DNA of 22,408 nucleotides, taken from positions 1 to 22,408 of the forward strand of contig JAZQLP010000053.1 of assembly GCA_045542755.1 (NCBI GenBank). The letters run 5' to 3'. Origin of the DNA: JAZQLP01 sp045542755. GTDB lineage: Bacteria; Bacillota; Clostridia; Oscillospirales; UBA644. A model generated the notes under the pieces. The model ran no database searches, was not told the DNA's origin, and saw nothing but the letters and a program-made list of their open reading frames with translations. Position numbers and translations under genes: made by a program. Of the stretch, positions 1 to 7,531 are shown one piece after another; within the stretch, counting starts at the first letter, position 1; each line of letters starts with the position of its first letter.

Positions 1-356
1 ACCATATCCATTATCAGAAATAAGTATGGCGATTTGCTTTTGAAAATGATGGGCGGAATTATGAATACGCCCGCGCATATGACACCGCCCGCGACCAGTA
101 TGGACCAGGACAGCACGCCGTCAATAAGGAGATTGCATAAGCCTGACACGAAGATAGGAATAAGCATAGCTATAAATACCAGCAGTGCGCTGAATCTTTT
201 ATTGAGGTGTTTTACTTCCCCGTCAATATTTGGCGGATAGGGTAACTGCGTCGGTTCCTTCCACGGATCTGCGGGATTTATCACCTTAATTCCGCAGAGA
301 GGACAGCTTTTTTCCGACAGTGACAGTTCTACGCCGCAGTTTACGCAATAAGACAT
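1..356 (-). CDS. zinc-ribbon membrane protein, partial (DUF6320-like)
   Basis: The window holds the first 118 or so residues; the gene runs off the left edge. The N-terminus has two CxxC pairs (C4/C7 and C18/C21), a compact zinc ribbon. A proline-rich linker follows, then two hydrophobic spans at about residues 53-76 and 85-106, so this is a membrane protein with a cytoplasmic zinc finger. The ATG at 356 follows a strong AGGAGG site that overlaps the TAG stop of the acyltransferase gene upstream, so the two are co-transcribed and probably translationally coupled. From memory, small zinc-ribbon membrane proteins of the DUF6320 type sit beside such acyltransferases in clostridia; that family name is a recollection, not a search result. 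The function is unknown. Its position suggests a partner or membrane anchor for the acyltransferase. Confidence 0.75.
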   Translation of the reverse strand, partial: MSYCVNCGVELSLSEKSCPLCGIKVINPADPWKEPTQLPYPPNIDGEVKHLNKRFSALLVFIAMLIPIFVSGLCNLLIDGVLSWSILVAGGVICAGVFIIPPIIFKSKSPYLFLIMDM

Positions 357-366
357 TCTTTTCCTC

Positions 367-1644
367 CTACTGATTTGATTCTACCTTAACGTGTATACCG
401 TCCTTTACAAGACGGGTCAAGAACAGCCTTTCCATTTCGGACTCTTTAATGGAACGGGTCAAATTGAGGCAACAGGTATCCCCGAAGGTAACGCAGGCGC
501 AGGCCACGGGATTTTTGGATTGTACTCCAAGCATAAAGTCGAATCTTGCGATATGACGAGCCATTTCTTCGGGCAGTTCAATTTTTCCTATGTTTGAAAA
601 TATTGTGGTAGAGATTCTATCGCCATTTATAAGAAAGGCGAGCTTCATTACGGGCTCTTTTATCACCAGGGGCGTTAACCTCAGGAGTATATTTTTTTCG
701 TTGCTTACGTTGCTGGAAAATCTGCCGTTCATTATCTTTTCCGTACCCATAAGACCTAATTGGTGTTTTACCACTGTCAGTGTTTCTTCAAACGTATATC
801 TCCCCAGTTCGGGAGTAATCCCCACGTTCATATAGTTTGCAAAGTTTCGCAGGGTTTTTGAGCCGTAAAATTTTCTCAGATTTATGGGTACGTTTATTTT
901 AATTGGCAGTTTTTTTCCTTTTTCTTTACTTCGTTGTAATTCTTCCAAAGCAAGGAGCATATGGGTAAGAAGGTATTCGGTAACGGTAGCGTTATGTTCT
1001 TTTGCTTTTGTGTGGAGCTGGCTTGCAGGTATGATCGCCGTGATTACGTTCATGTATCCCGCAGATTCCTTTGTTCCCTTGATGTGCCATGCTTTGCTGT
1101 CGCCCACGCTTAACGTAGCTTTTCTTGCATGACGGAGGAATGAATCTTCCGTTTCCTCTTCCGTTGGCTCTTCTTTGCAGTCAAGAATCCCGTTTCCTCG
1201 GGGTATCTTTTCACCGTTCTTTATTTCCATGTACTCGGCTACCAGTGTCTTGAGAAAAACCATACCTCCCGTGCCGTCGGTGAGTACGTGGAAAAATTCA
1301 GCCGCAATACGGTTCTCATAGTATCTTACTCTGAACATATATCCGTTGCGCTTTTTGAAATCCATTTTCGCGCAAGGATTTTTTACGTCCTCCTGTACCT
1401 CGGGAGGATTTTTTATGCTGTCAAGGTAATACCAGAATAATCCCTTTCTCAGCCGTACGCTCATAGACGGGAAACGCTTTATTGTTCTGAGTAAGGCTTG
1501 GTGAAGAATTTCCGAGTTTACCTTTTGATCGAGCTCTACCGAGAGCCTGAATATGGACATCCAGCCGAACCATGACATTGCCGCGGGGTATATTTTTGCC
1601 GCGTTGTCAAGCTTCATCCAACGTTGGTTTTGTTTCCTGCTCAC
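367..1644 (-). CDS. condensation/alcohol-acetyltransferase-like acyltransferase
   Basis: This 425-residue protein belongs to the CoA-dependent acyltransferase superfamily (chloramphenicol acetyltransferase, NRPS condensation domain and yeast alcohol acetyltransferase fold). The diagnostic HxxxDG motif is present as H119, D123, G124 inside FFHVLTDGTGG; the histidine is the general base in characterised members. Length fits a two-lobed monomer of the family. No signal peptide or membrane span is evident, so it is probably cytosolic. The start is a GTG at 1644, 7 nt after an AAGGAG site. A housekeeping promoter lies at 1674-1702 and the zinc-ribbon membrane gene follows directly. Substrates cannot be read from sequence: alcohol or acyl-carrier chemistry is possible, as is assembly of a lipid or peptide. 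There are no NRPS or PKS modules nearby, so a role in a large assembly line is unlikely. Confidence 0.75.
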   Translation of the reverse strand: MSRKQNQRWMKLDNAAKIYPAAMSWFGWMSIFRLSVELDQKVNSEILHQALLRTIKRFPSMSVRLRKGLFWYYLDSIKNPPEVQEDVKNPCAKMDFKKRNGYMFRVRYYENRIAAEFFHVLTDGTGGMVFLKTLVAEYMEIKNGEKIPRGNGILDCKEEPTEEETEDSFLRHARKATLSVGDSKAWHIKGTKESAGYMNVITAIIPASQLHTKAKEHNATVTEYLLTHMLLALEELQRSKEKGKKLPIKINVPINLRKFYGSKTLRNFANYMNVGITPELGRYTFEETLTVVKHQLGLMGTEKIMNGRFSSNVSNEKNILLRLTPLVIKEPVMKLAFLINGDRISTTIFSNIGKIELPEEMARHIARFDFMLGVQSKNPVACACVTFGDTCCLNLTRSIKESEMERLFLTRLVKDGIHVKVESNQ

Positions 1645-1673
1645 GGTATCGCTCCTTTCTTTAAGTGTGTTCT

Positions 1674-1702
1674 ATTATACCATAAATTAGAGGTCAAGTC
1701 AA
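1674..1702 (-). promoter_or_regulatory. sigma-A-type promoter for acyltransferase operon
   Basis: On the minus strand, TTGACT (complement of 1697-1702) and TATAAT (complement of 1674-1679) are separated by 17 nt. It lies about 30 nt upstream of the acyltransferase start. Confidence 0.75.
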
Positions 1703-1770
1703 TGAAGATAGTGTTACGAAAGAAGAAGAGGAAATGAGTAATTATTTTACAAATCTGCCGTAAATACATA

Positions 1771-1799
1771 TTGACATTGGTTGGAAAATAGTGTATAAT
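1771..1799 (+). promoter_or_regulatory. sigma-A-type promoter for ABC/GntR operon
   Basis: TTGACA (1771-1776) and TATAAT (1794-1799) with a 17-nt spacer form a perfect consensus promoter. Such a strong promoter ahead of a repressor-containing operon suggests tight negative control; the inverted repeat starts 2 nt after the -10 box. Confidence 0.85.
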
Positions 1800-1801
1800 A
1801 T

Positions 1802-1828
1802 AACTGTACTAATACAGATAGTACAGTT
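1802..1828 (+). promoter_or_regulatory. probable GntR (YtrA-type) operator
   Basis: AACTGTACTA (1802-1811) and TAGTACAGTT (1819-1828) are a perfect 10-bp inverted repeat with a 7-nt spacer. It spans the expected transcription start. A further TACAG at 1813-1817 lies within the repeat, so CTGTA/TACAG half-sites occur at 9-nt spacing. The operon encodes its own YtrA-type GntR protein, which is the likely ligand; that assignment is inference. Confidence 0.65.
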
Positions 1829-1855
1829 TTCGACACGAAAGGAGTCTGAACTAAT

Positions 1856-2758
1856 ATGATAGATATTGTCAATCTGACCAAACGGTTTGAGAAAAAGACT
1901 GTTCTGCAGAATCTTGACTGTAAGATTGCCGACGGTTGTATTTACGGCCTTGTGGGGGCTAACGGTGCAGGTAAATCTACCTTTTTGAGATTGCTCAGCG
2001 GCGTATACTATCCCCAGCAGGGAAGTATAGAGATAGACGGCCACGAGGTATATGATAATACCGATATTAAAAAGGATATAATGTTTCTGTCAGACGATCT
2101 TTATTTCCCCAACGGCGCACAACTCAAAGATGTTGTTAGCGTATACAGCGCATTTTATCCCAAATTTGATAAAGATTATTTCTATGCTCATACCGATAAG
2201 CTTAAGCTTGGCCGTACGGATAAAATATCAACCTTCTCAAAGGGTATGAAAAGACAGACTTCCATTATCGCCGCCCTTTCCTGCGGTGCTAAATATCTGT
2301 TTTTTGACGAAACCTTTGACGGCCTTGATCCCGTTGTGAGAAACTACATAAAAAAGCTTATTTACGATAAGGTGATGGATAAAGACGCTACCGTTATTCT
2401 TACGTCCCATAACCTTCGCGAGCTTGAGGACATCTGCGACCATTTGGGTGTGCTCTATCAGGGCGGTATCCTCTTTGAGGGCGATACTCATTCTCTTAAG
2501 ACAAACGTATTTAAGGTTCAGTTGTCTTTGGGTAAAGATTTTACAAAGGAAGACCTTGCTCCCCTTAATGTTTTGTTCTTTAAGAAGATAGGCTCGGTTG
2601 CTACAGTTATAATAAAGGGAAACAGGGAAGAGGCTGAAAGTCTTATTAACCAGAAATCTCCCCTGATTGCAGACTTCCTGCCCCTTACTCTCGAAGAGGT
2701 ATTTATATATGAAATGGAGGTGCTTGGATATGCGTTTGAAGACCTGTCAATTCAGTAA
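1856..2758 (+). CDS. ABC transporter ATP-binding protein, YtrB-like
   Basis: This 300-residue ATPase powers the adjacent permease. Walker A is GANGAGKST (residues 34-42). The signature region is FSKGMKRQ (127-134), a common variant of LSGGQ in the ABC-2/bacitracin-type exporters. Walker B is YLFFDE (147-152), followed by a GLDP D-loop, and the switch region TSHN lies near residue 192. The C-terminal 80 residues are the extra regulatory or dimerisation part typical of this class. It starts at ATG 1856, 11 nt after AAAGGAG. The gene overlaps the permease start by 29 bp. With a GntR regulator in the same operon, the set resembles the Bacillus ytr system, which responds to cell-wall-active antibiotics; the substrate here is not known. 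Confidence 0.92.
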   Translation: MIDIVNLTKRFEKKTVLQNLDCKIADGCIYGLVGANGAGKSTFLRLLSGVYYPQQGSIEIDGHEVYDNTDIKKDIMFLSDDLYFPNGAQLKDVVSVYSAFYPKFDKDYFYAHTDKLKLGRTDKISTFSKGMKRQTSIIAALSCGAKYLFFDETFDGLDPVVRNYIKKLIYDKVMDKDATVILTSHNLRELEDICDHLGVLYQGGILFEGDTHSLKTNVFKVQLSLGKDFTKEDLAPLNVLFFKKIGSVATVIIKGNREEAESLINQKSPLIADFLPLTLEEVFIYEMEVLGYAFEDLSIQ

Positions 2759-5459
2759 GAATTATTTCGGGTATGTATTCAGACGATTCTTTCCCTACAC
2801 TATTATAATGACTCTCGTTCTTCTTGCTGTAAACATTCTTGTTTATTCCATGGGTAACGAGTTCAGAATAGGCGAATCCCTCTACCTCATAGATATATCC
2901 ATACCCACACAGATATTTATGTACATAATACCCGTAATATTGGGATGTGCACAGTTTAGATTCCTCTTTACACGCAACGGGTCGGACTTCTTTGGATCTA
3001 TGCCAGTTACCAGAGCTCAGCTTTTTAATTCAAACATTCTGGCAGGATTGGCTTCCATAGTGATGGTCATAGGCGTTAACGCTCTGTATCTTGGAGTGTC
3101 TATGCCTCTTGTTCATCCTTCGGTTATGGTTGCGCCCTCCATTTATCTGTGGTACTTCTTTTATTGGGTTGTGGCCTACGGCGTTACCTTTGCCATTACC
3201 GCTTTTGCCGCTACCTTGTCGGGCACCACGCTTGCTCAGCTCGTTCTTACTTTTGTAACGGCCATAACTCCCGGATTTTTTATTACTGCATTCCAGAATA
3301 TAGCTTGTGAAGACTGTACTAATGTCCGTTACGTAGACCAGTATATACACCTGGACTCTGCGGATATGCTTATAAAGGTTTTGTTTGCGCCCTTCTATCC
3401 TATTCAGCAGTTGTTCTTTATGACCTACGGGCAGGAGGATTTTACGGGCAGTTTTTACGATATACAAACCTGGCCCATGCTTATATGCAACGTAATAATG
3501 CTGGGCGTATTTCTCTTTGCATCCGCAAAGCTTTTGCGTAGACGTAAGTTTGAGCTTTCCGGCGGGGCCTATGTAAGCGAAAAGTTTTATGCCGTGGTAA
3601 AAATCCTTGCGGTATTTCCCTTTGCATTCTTTATGTGGCGCATTATCGCCGAAAGTGGAGAGGCATGGATCTTCTTCCTCTTTATGATAATCATTACCGT
3701 ATTCTACATCATTCTTGATATATGCTTACGCAAGGGATTATCCAAAGTAAAGAGCTCTGTCATTACCTATTTTATTGCGTTGGGATTTTCCCTTGCTGTG
3801 TTTGGTGGAGTCTGCGGCGTTACAGTAATTATGGATGCAAGCAGGATACCCACCTCCTCTGCCGACATAAAGTCCTTTACCGTATACATGACCCCTGCAG
3901 GACTCGACTACAGAGATAACGTTGTTCCCAATGAGAAGGCAATGGTTAAGTTTACCTTCTCCGACTACGAGCTTATCGAAGCTTTTAAGGACTACGATTT
4001 AGCCACCAAAGAAACCGGTAGCTCCACCGTTACAATGAGGGTAAACGTTAACGGTCACAGTATATTCGGCCGTTACCGTGTAAGCAGAGCTTTTGTTGAC
4101 AGACTCTACGAGCTTATGGAAGAGGACGAGAAGGTATGGGAAAAGCTTGACTATACTCAGAAGCGCCTTGACAGTCCCGTTCTTACCACCGTAAGCTCCG
4201 ACACCTATCACCTTGAATATGCTTCAAGCAGTAGTTATTACGTTGGTAGTTACAACAGCTTTGAGATCACTAACAAAGAAGCTGCTCAAGGGCTGTTATC
4301 CATGCTTGACAGATATAATTCCAACCGTAAGCTTTCTGCAAGATATGGGTATGTGGATGACGTAAATAGACCCACTGCTGCTGCGGTTGAGGATTCGGAG
4401 GCATATTATTATAACAAAACCACGAATCAGCTCCGCGTCACCTTCGTGACCTATATAAACGGAGTATATTATACAGAGGTGTACAGACCCTCGTCTAAAA
4501 AAGACGTTGCCGAATTCTGCGAATATCTTGACATAAACGCAAAGGATTATCTGTCGAAGAGAGGCTCATTCTCGGTTGGGCTTGGGCTTGATAATATGGA
4601 GTATATGTTCGGCGCAAATTTCCTTGGCTCTAACGAAATTCTTACAAACGTATGCCGCATTTACGGTCACAGAATAATTGATGCCGTAAGGGAAAGTGAA
4701 ACCCTTCCCGCCCTTGAGGATACGGTTATCGTCAGAATCCAGGATTATAACTCTTTCGTATATGCTCCCGTAAGCTACAGCAAGGTTATTAAGGAGCTTG
4801 TGGAGACCTATTTGACCGAATCTTTGGAGAAGGCAAAGAATTTTGATTATGCCTCTGTAGATGCCCTTGAAGTCAGTATTTGTCTTGATGCATCGGTAGA
4901 CAACTATATAGGGGTGGGTACTTACTGGGTCGAAAGAATAGACGAGAATATTCTGAATAAAATAATGCCCCATTTCTATGCAAATCCCGAGCTTTATACC
5001 TCTGAAGGCCACCTTTCCGCAAGCTTGAAGGGAAAAACTGTGGTTGAGATTGCAGTAGAAGTAGGCAGCAGAAGCAGATATCATTTATATGCCTATATGA
5101 ATGATGAGCTTGAGAAGGTATTTACCGATTCCTCAAGTCCTCTTTTTAGTAACCCCTACGACACCTATCTGACTCTGAAAGAGGGAACTATTGAGTCCCT
5201 TAAGTTCGATTCCACTCCCATAAAGGAAGACTTTATAGACTACTTTATGCCCTATGTAAGCTTTTCTATTACGGGTGAAAGTTATAAGTACTACGATTAT
5301 GCCTGTGAGGTTTACTGCGAAGTAGTATTTCTCGGTAATGATGGCACCTCAAAAGAGTATCAGAATTGGTTAGTTCTTGACCAAAAAATGTATGAGGTAT
5401 TCAGCCTTATGCAAAAGGGACTTTCCTTTGAAGAAGTTCAGAAGAAACTGGGGGTGTGA
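2730..5459 (+). CDS. ABC-2-type permease with large C-terminal soluble domain
   Basis: This is the membrane partner of the preceding ATPase. The chosen ATG at 2730 follows a GGAGG site (2717-2721) and begins MRLKTCQFSKNYFGY; an upstream ATG in frame at 2667 would put 21 unlikely residues ahead of it. The product has 909 residues. The first 370 or so contain about eight or nine membrane spans (for example near 22-40, 60-78, 103-125, 140-162, 168-188, then four more). The remaining 540 residues have no span and are rich in Tyr, Ser and Glu. Similar clostridial permeases are annotated with a DUF6449 C-terminal region; I give that from memory. The soluble part could face outside and bind a ligand if the number of spans is odd. 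The stop is 3 nt before the GntR gene, so it sits firmly in the operon. Confidence 0.82.
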   Translation: MRLKTCQFSKNYFGYVFRRFFPYTIIMTLVLLAVNILVYSMGNEFRIGESLYLIDISIPTQIFMYIIPVILGCAQFRFLFTRNGSDFFGSMPVTRAQLFNSNILAGLASIVMVIGVNALYLGVSMPLVHPSVMVAPSIYLWYFFYWVVAYGVTFAITAFAATLSGTTLAQLVLTFVTAITPGFFITAFQNIACEDCTNVRYVDQYIHLDSADMLIKVLFAPFYPIQQLFFMTYGQEDFTGSFYDIQTWPMLICNVIMLGVFLFASAKLLRRRKFELSGGAYVSEKFYAVVKILAVFPFAFFMWRIIAESGEAWIFFLFMIIITVFYIILDICLRKGLSKVKSSVITYFIALGFSLAVFGGVCGVTVIMDASRIPTSSADIKSFTVYMTPAGLDYRDNVVPNEKAMVKFTFSDYELIEAFKDYDLATKETGSSTVTMRVNVNGHSIFGRYRVSRAFVDRLYELMEEDEKVWEKLDYTQKRLDSPVLTTVSSDTYHLEYASSSSYYVGSYNSFEITNKEAAQGLLSMLDRYNSNRKLSARYGYVDDVNRPTAAAVEDSEAYYYNKTTNQLRVTFVTYINGVYYTEVYRPSSKKDVAEFCEYLDINAKDYLSKRGSFSVGLGLDNMEYMFGANFLGSNEILTNVCRIYGHRIIDAVRESETLPALEDTVIVRIQDYNSFVYAPVSYSKVIKELVETYLTESLEKAKNFDYASVDALEVSICLDASVDNYIGVGTYWVERIDENILNKIMPHFYANPELYTSEGHLSASLKGKTVVEIAVEVGSRSRYHLYAYMNDELEKVFTDSSSPLFSNPYDTYLTLKEGTIESLKFDSTPIKEDFIDYFMPYVSFSITGESYKYYDYACEVYCEVVFLGNDGTSKEYQNWLVLDQKMYEVFSLMQKGLSFEEVQKKLGV

Positions 5460-5462
5460 TGT

Positions 5463-5831
5463 ATGTTCAGCGTAGATGTGCAGAACAGAACTCCGGTATG
5501 GGAACAGATATGTAACGAAGTCCGAAAGTACATCATGTTGGGCATTCTCAATCCCGATGACAGGCTTCCCTCCGTAAGGGAGCTTGCTATGGAAACGGGT
5601 GTAAATCCCAATACCATAGCAAAAGCCTATAGTGACCTTGTGGCAAAGGGACTTATCGTTGCCGCAGGCGGTAGGGGATACTTCGTTGCAAAGGATGCCC
5701 AGACGGCGCTTCTTAACGCCGCAGAATCCCGCATGACCGAATTTGAGGAAATAGCAAGAACGCTTATTCTTTCGGGAATTGAAAAGGAGACCCTTATTTC
5801 GGTAATTAACCAAATAAAGAAAGGGGAATAG
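5463..5831 (+). CDS. GntR-family regulator, YtrA subfamily
   Basis: This 122-residue repressor has an N-terminal winged helix-turn-helix (about residues 8-75). The recognition region is LPSVRELAMETGVNPNTIAKAY, followed by a wing with GGRGYFV. Only about 45 residues follow, enough for two helices; that short C-terminus is the hallmark of the YtrA subfamily, which usually controls its own ABC transporter operon. It is the third gene of the operon, 3 nt after the permease stop, with a GGGGGTG ribosome site inside the permease's last codons. The likely target is the inverted repeat at 1802-1828. The inducing signal is unknown; YtrA of Bacillus responds to lipid II-targeting antibiotics. Confidence 0.9.
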   Translation: MFSVDVQNRTPVWEQICNEVRKYIMLGILNPDDRLPSVRELAMETGVNPNTIAKAYSDLVAKGLIVAAGGRGYFVAKDAQTALLNAAESRMTEFEEIARTLILSGIEKETLISVINQIKKGE

Positions 5832-5833
5832 GT

Positions 5834-6235
5834 ATGAAGAAATATCTTCCCGCGGTCTTAAGTATTACCACCGTGGCTCTTGAGATACTTCCCTTTGGGG
5901 CAGTGCTGAACTTTGCTCAACCTCCCGAGGAAGCTGTCAGAAGTCTGACTTACTACTATTCGTATTTTGACCTTGCTCCCTTTGGATTTGCTAATTTCGG
6001 TCCATTTTTGACGGCGGTATTAACCTCTGTGATTCTCATTCTGACAGTTCTTGGACTGTTTTTGAAGAATAAGAATTTCGCATTTGTCCGTACCGTTTTA
6101 TGTGGGATAGCATTTATTACGTCCCTTATGCCTTTGGCCTTGGGAGTCGCTTACTACACGGTATTAGGGCTGTGTATAAGTTTGATGATATTGATTAACG
6201 GTATAGTGACTTACTGTTTTGAAGTGAAGAAATAA
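5834..6235 (+). CDS. small four-span membrane protein of unknown function
   Basis: I do not recognise a family. The 133-residue product has a positive N-terminus (MKKYL) and about four hydrophobic spans, near residues 5-27, 54-76, 86-107 and 110-129, ending in a lysine pair. It begins 3 nt after the GntR stop with an AAAGGGG site, so it is the last gene of the ABC operon. It could be an accessory subunit of the exporter or a resistance protein regulated with it. Nothing in the sequence decides between these. Confidence 0.7.
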   Translation: MKKYLPAVLSITTVALEILPFGAVLNFAQPPEEAVRSLTYYYSYFDLAPFGFANFGPFLTAVLTSVILILTVLGLFLKNKNFAFVRTVLCGIAFITSLMPLALGVAYYTVLGLCISLMILINGIVTYCFEVKK

Positions 6236-6243
6236 AATAGCCT

Positions 6244-6332
6244 ATAAGCACCGCAGAGCCGTCCAACGGACGGCTCTGCGGTTTTCCGTACACGGAAACC
6301 CGCCCGACGCATTTGCGTCGGGCGGTGCTTAT
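6244..6332. terminator. nested hairpin block between convergent operons
   Basis: Three hairpins are packed here: a perfect 14-bp stem (6251-6264 with 6268-6281, loop AAC), a 6-bp stem (6283-6288 with 6293-6298), and an 11-bp stem (6300-6310 with 6315-6325). In addition ATAAGCACCGC (6244-6254) can pair perfectly with GCGGTGCTTAT (6322-6332), closing the whole block or competing with the first and third stems. The first stem is followed by TTTT on the plus strand. It lies between the ABC operon end and the serA stop, so bidirectional termination is the simplest role. Confidence 0.7.
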
Positions 6333-6343
6333 GCATAAAACTT

Positions 6344-7519
6344 TCAGTTAATGACTCTTACCTTTAAAACGCCTTCGATATTGCTTATTTTGTGGGCAAT
6401 ACCGTTGCCTTCTATCTTGCCTGAAAGGTCGATAATAACGTAAGCCACGTCGCCCTTCGATTTGCAGGTCATGTTTTCGATGTTAAGGTTTGCGTGGGCG
6501 ATTACTTCGGAGATTGCATTGAGCATTTTAGGTACGTTTTTCTGAATAACGCAGATTCTCGTACCGTCTGTTCTTTCAGCCCTTATTTCGGGAAGATTTA
6601 CGCTGTTTTTGATGTTGCCGTTAAGGATATAATCTGCTATTTGCAGGGCTGCCATTTCAGCGCAGTTATCCTCCGATTCGGGGGTAGAAGCTGCGAGGTG
6701 AGGGATGGCAACCGTATTCTTCATTTCCATAACCTTTGCATTGGGGAAGTCTGTAACGTAAGCGGCAACCTTGCCCTTTTCAAGAGCCTCGGAAAGGGCA
6801 TCAAAATCAGCAATTTCGGCTCTGGAGAAGTTGAGTATACGCACGCCGTTTTTCATCAGTTCGATGGCTTCTGCGTTAAGACTGCCCTTGGTTTCAGCGT
6901 TAAGGGGAATATGGTAAGTGATATAGTCGCACCTTTCGTATATTTCCTTTTTAGAGTCGGCTTTGATAACCGAGTTTGAGAGATTCCAAGCCGAATCAAT
7001 GGTGATAAAGGGATCGTAACCGTATACGGTCATTCCAAGATGTGTTGCGGCTGTTGCTACCATAGCGCCAATAGCTCCAAGGCCTATTACGCCCAGGGTC
7101 TTGCCCTGTATTTCGGGGCCGCCGAAAGCACTTTTGCCCTTTTCTACTAAGGCGGGGATTTCGTCACCCTTGTCGGCAATGGTCTTGACCCAGTTTATAC
7201 CGTCAACAACCTTTCTATTTGCCAGGAAGAGAGCGCAAAGCACCATTTCCTTTACGGCATTGGCATTTGCGCCGGGGGTGTTGAATACGCAAATGCCCTT
7301 CTCGGTACACTTGGGAATGGGAATATTGTTCACTCCCGCGCCTGCTCTTGCTATGGCCGCAAGAGAGGGATTTGCGTCAAAATCGTATTCGTGTAAAGCT
7401 GCGGAACGAACCAGAATACCTTCGGGGTCGGCGCAGTTATCGGAGCAGGTAAAGAGGCTTTTATCAAGCTTGGAAAGACCCACTTCCGCGATTTTATTCA
7501 TGGTTTCTATATTTATCAT
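6344..7519 (-). CDS. serA: D-3-phosphoglycerate dehydrogenase (short ACT form)
   Basis: SerA oxidises 3-phosphoglycerate to 3-phosphohydroxypyruvate with NAD, the first step of serine synthesis. The 391-residue protein has the D-2-hydroxyacid dehydrogenase fold: a Rossmann motif GLGAIG (146-151), the substrate/catalytic arginine R233 in NFSRAE, and the catalytic histidine H274 in PHLAAST. A C-terminal ACT domain (about 320-391) probably allows feedback by serine. The glutamate expected about 29 residues after the arginine is not found; the region reads YVTDFPNAKV. I believe this is a feature of a short clostridial SerA subgroup, but could not check. It is the second gene of serC-serA: its AAGGAG site and ATG at 7519 lie in the 12-nt gap after the serC stop. 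Confidence 0.93.
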   Translation of the reverse strand: MINIETMNKIAEVGLSKLDKSLFTCSDNCADPEGILVRSAALHEYDFDANPSLAAIARAGAGVNNIPIPKCTEKGICVFNTPGANANAVKEMVLCALFLANRKVVDGINWVKTIADKGDEIPALVEKGKSAFGGPEIQGKTLGVIGLGAIGAMVATAATHLGMTVYGYDPFITIDSAWNLSNSVIKADSKKEIYERCDYITYHIPLNAETKGSLNAEAIELMKNGVRILNFSRAEIADFDALSEALEKGKVAAYVTDFPNAKVMEMKNTVAIPHLAASTPESEDNCAEMAALQIADYILNGNIKNSVNLPEIRAERTDGTRICVIQKNVPKMLNAISEVIAHANLNIENMTCKSKGDVAYVIIDLSGKIEGNGIAHKISNIEGVLKVRVIN

Positions 7520-7531
7520 CAGCTTTTCTCC

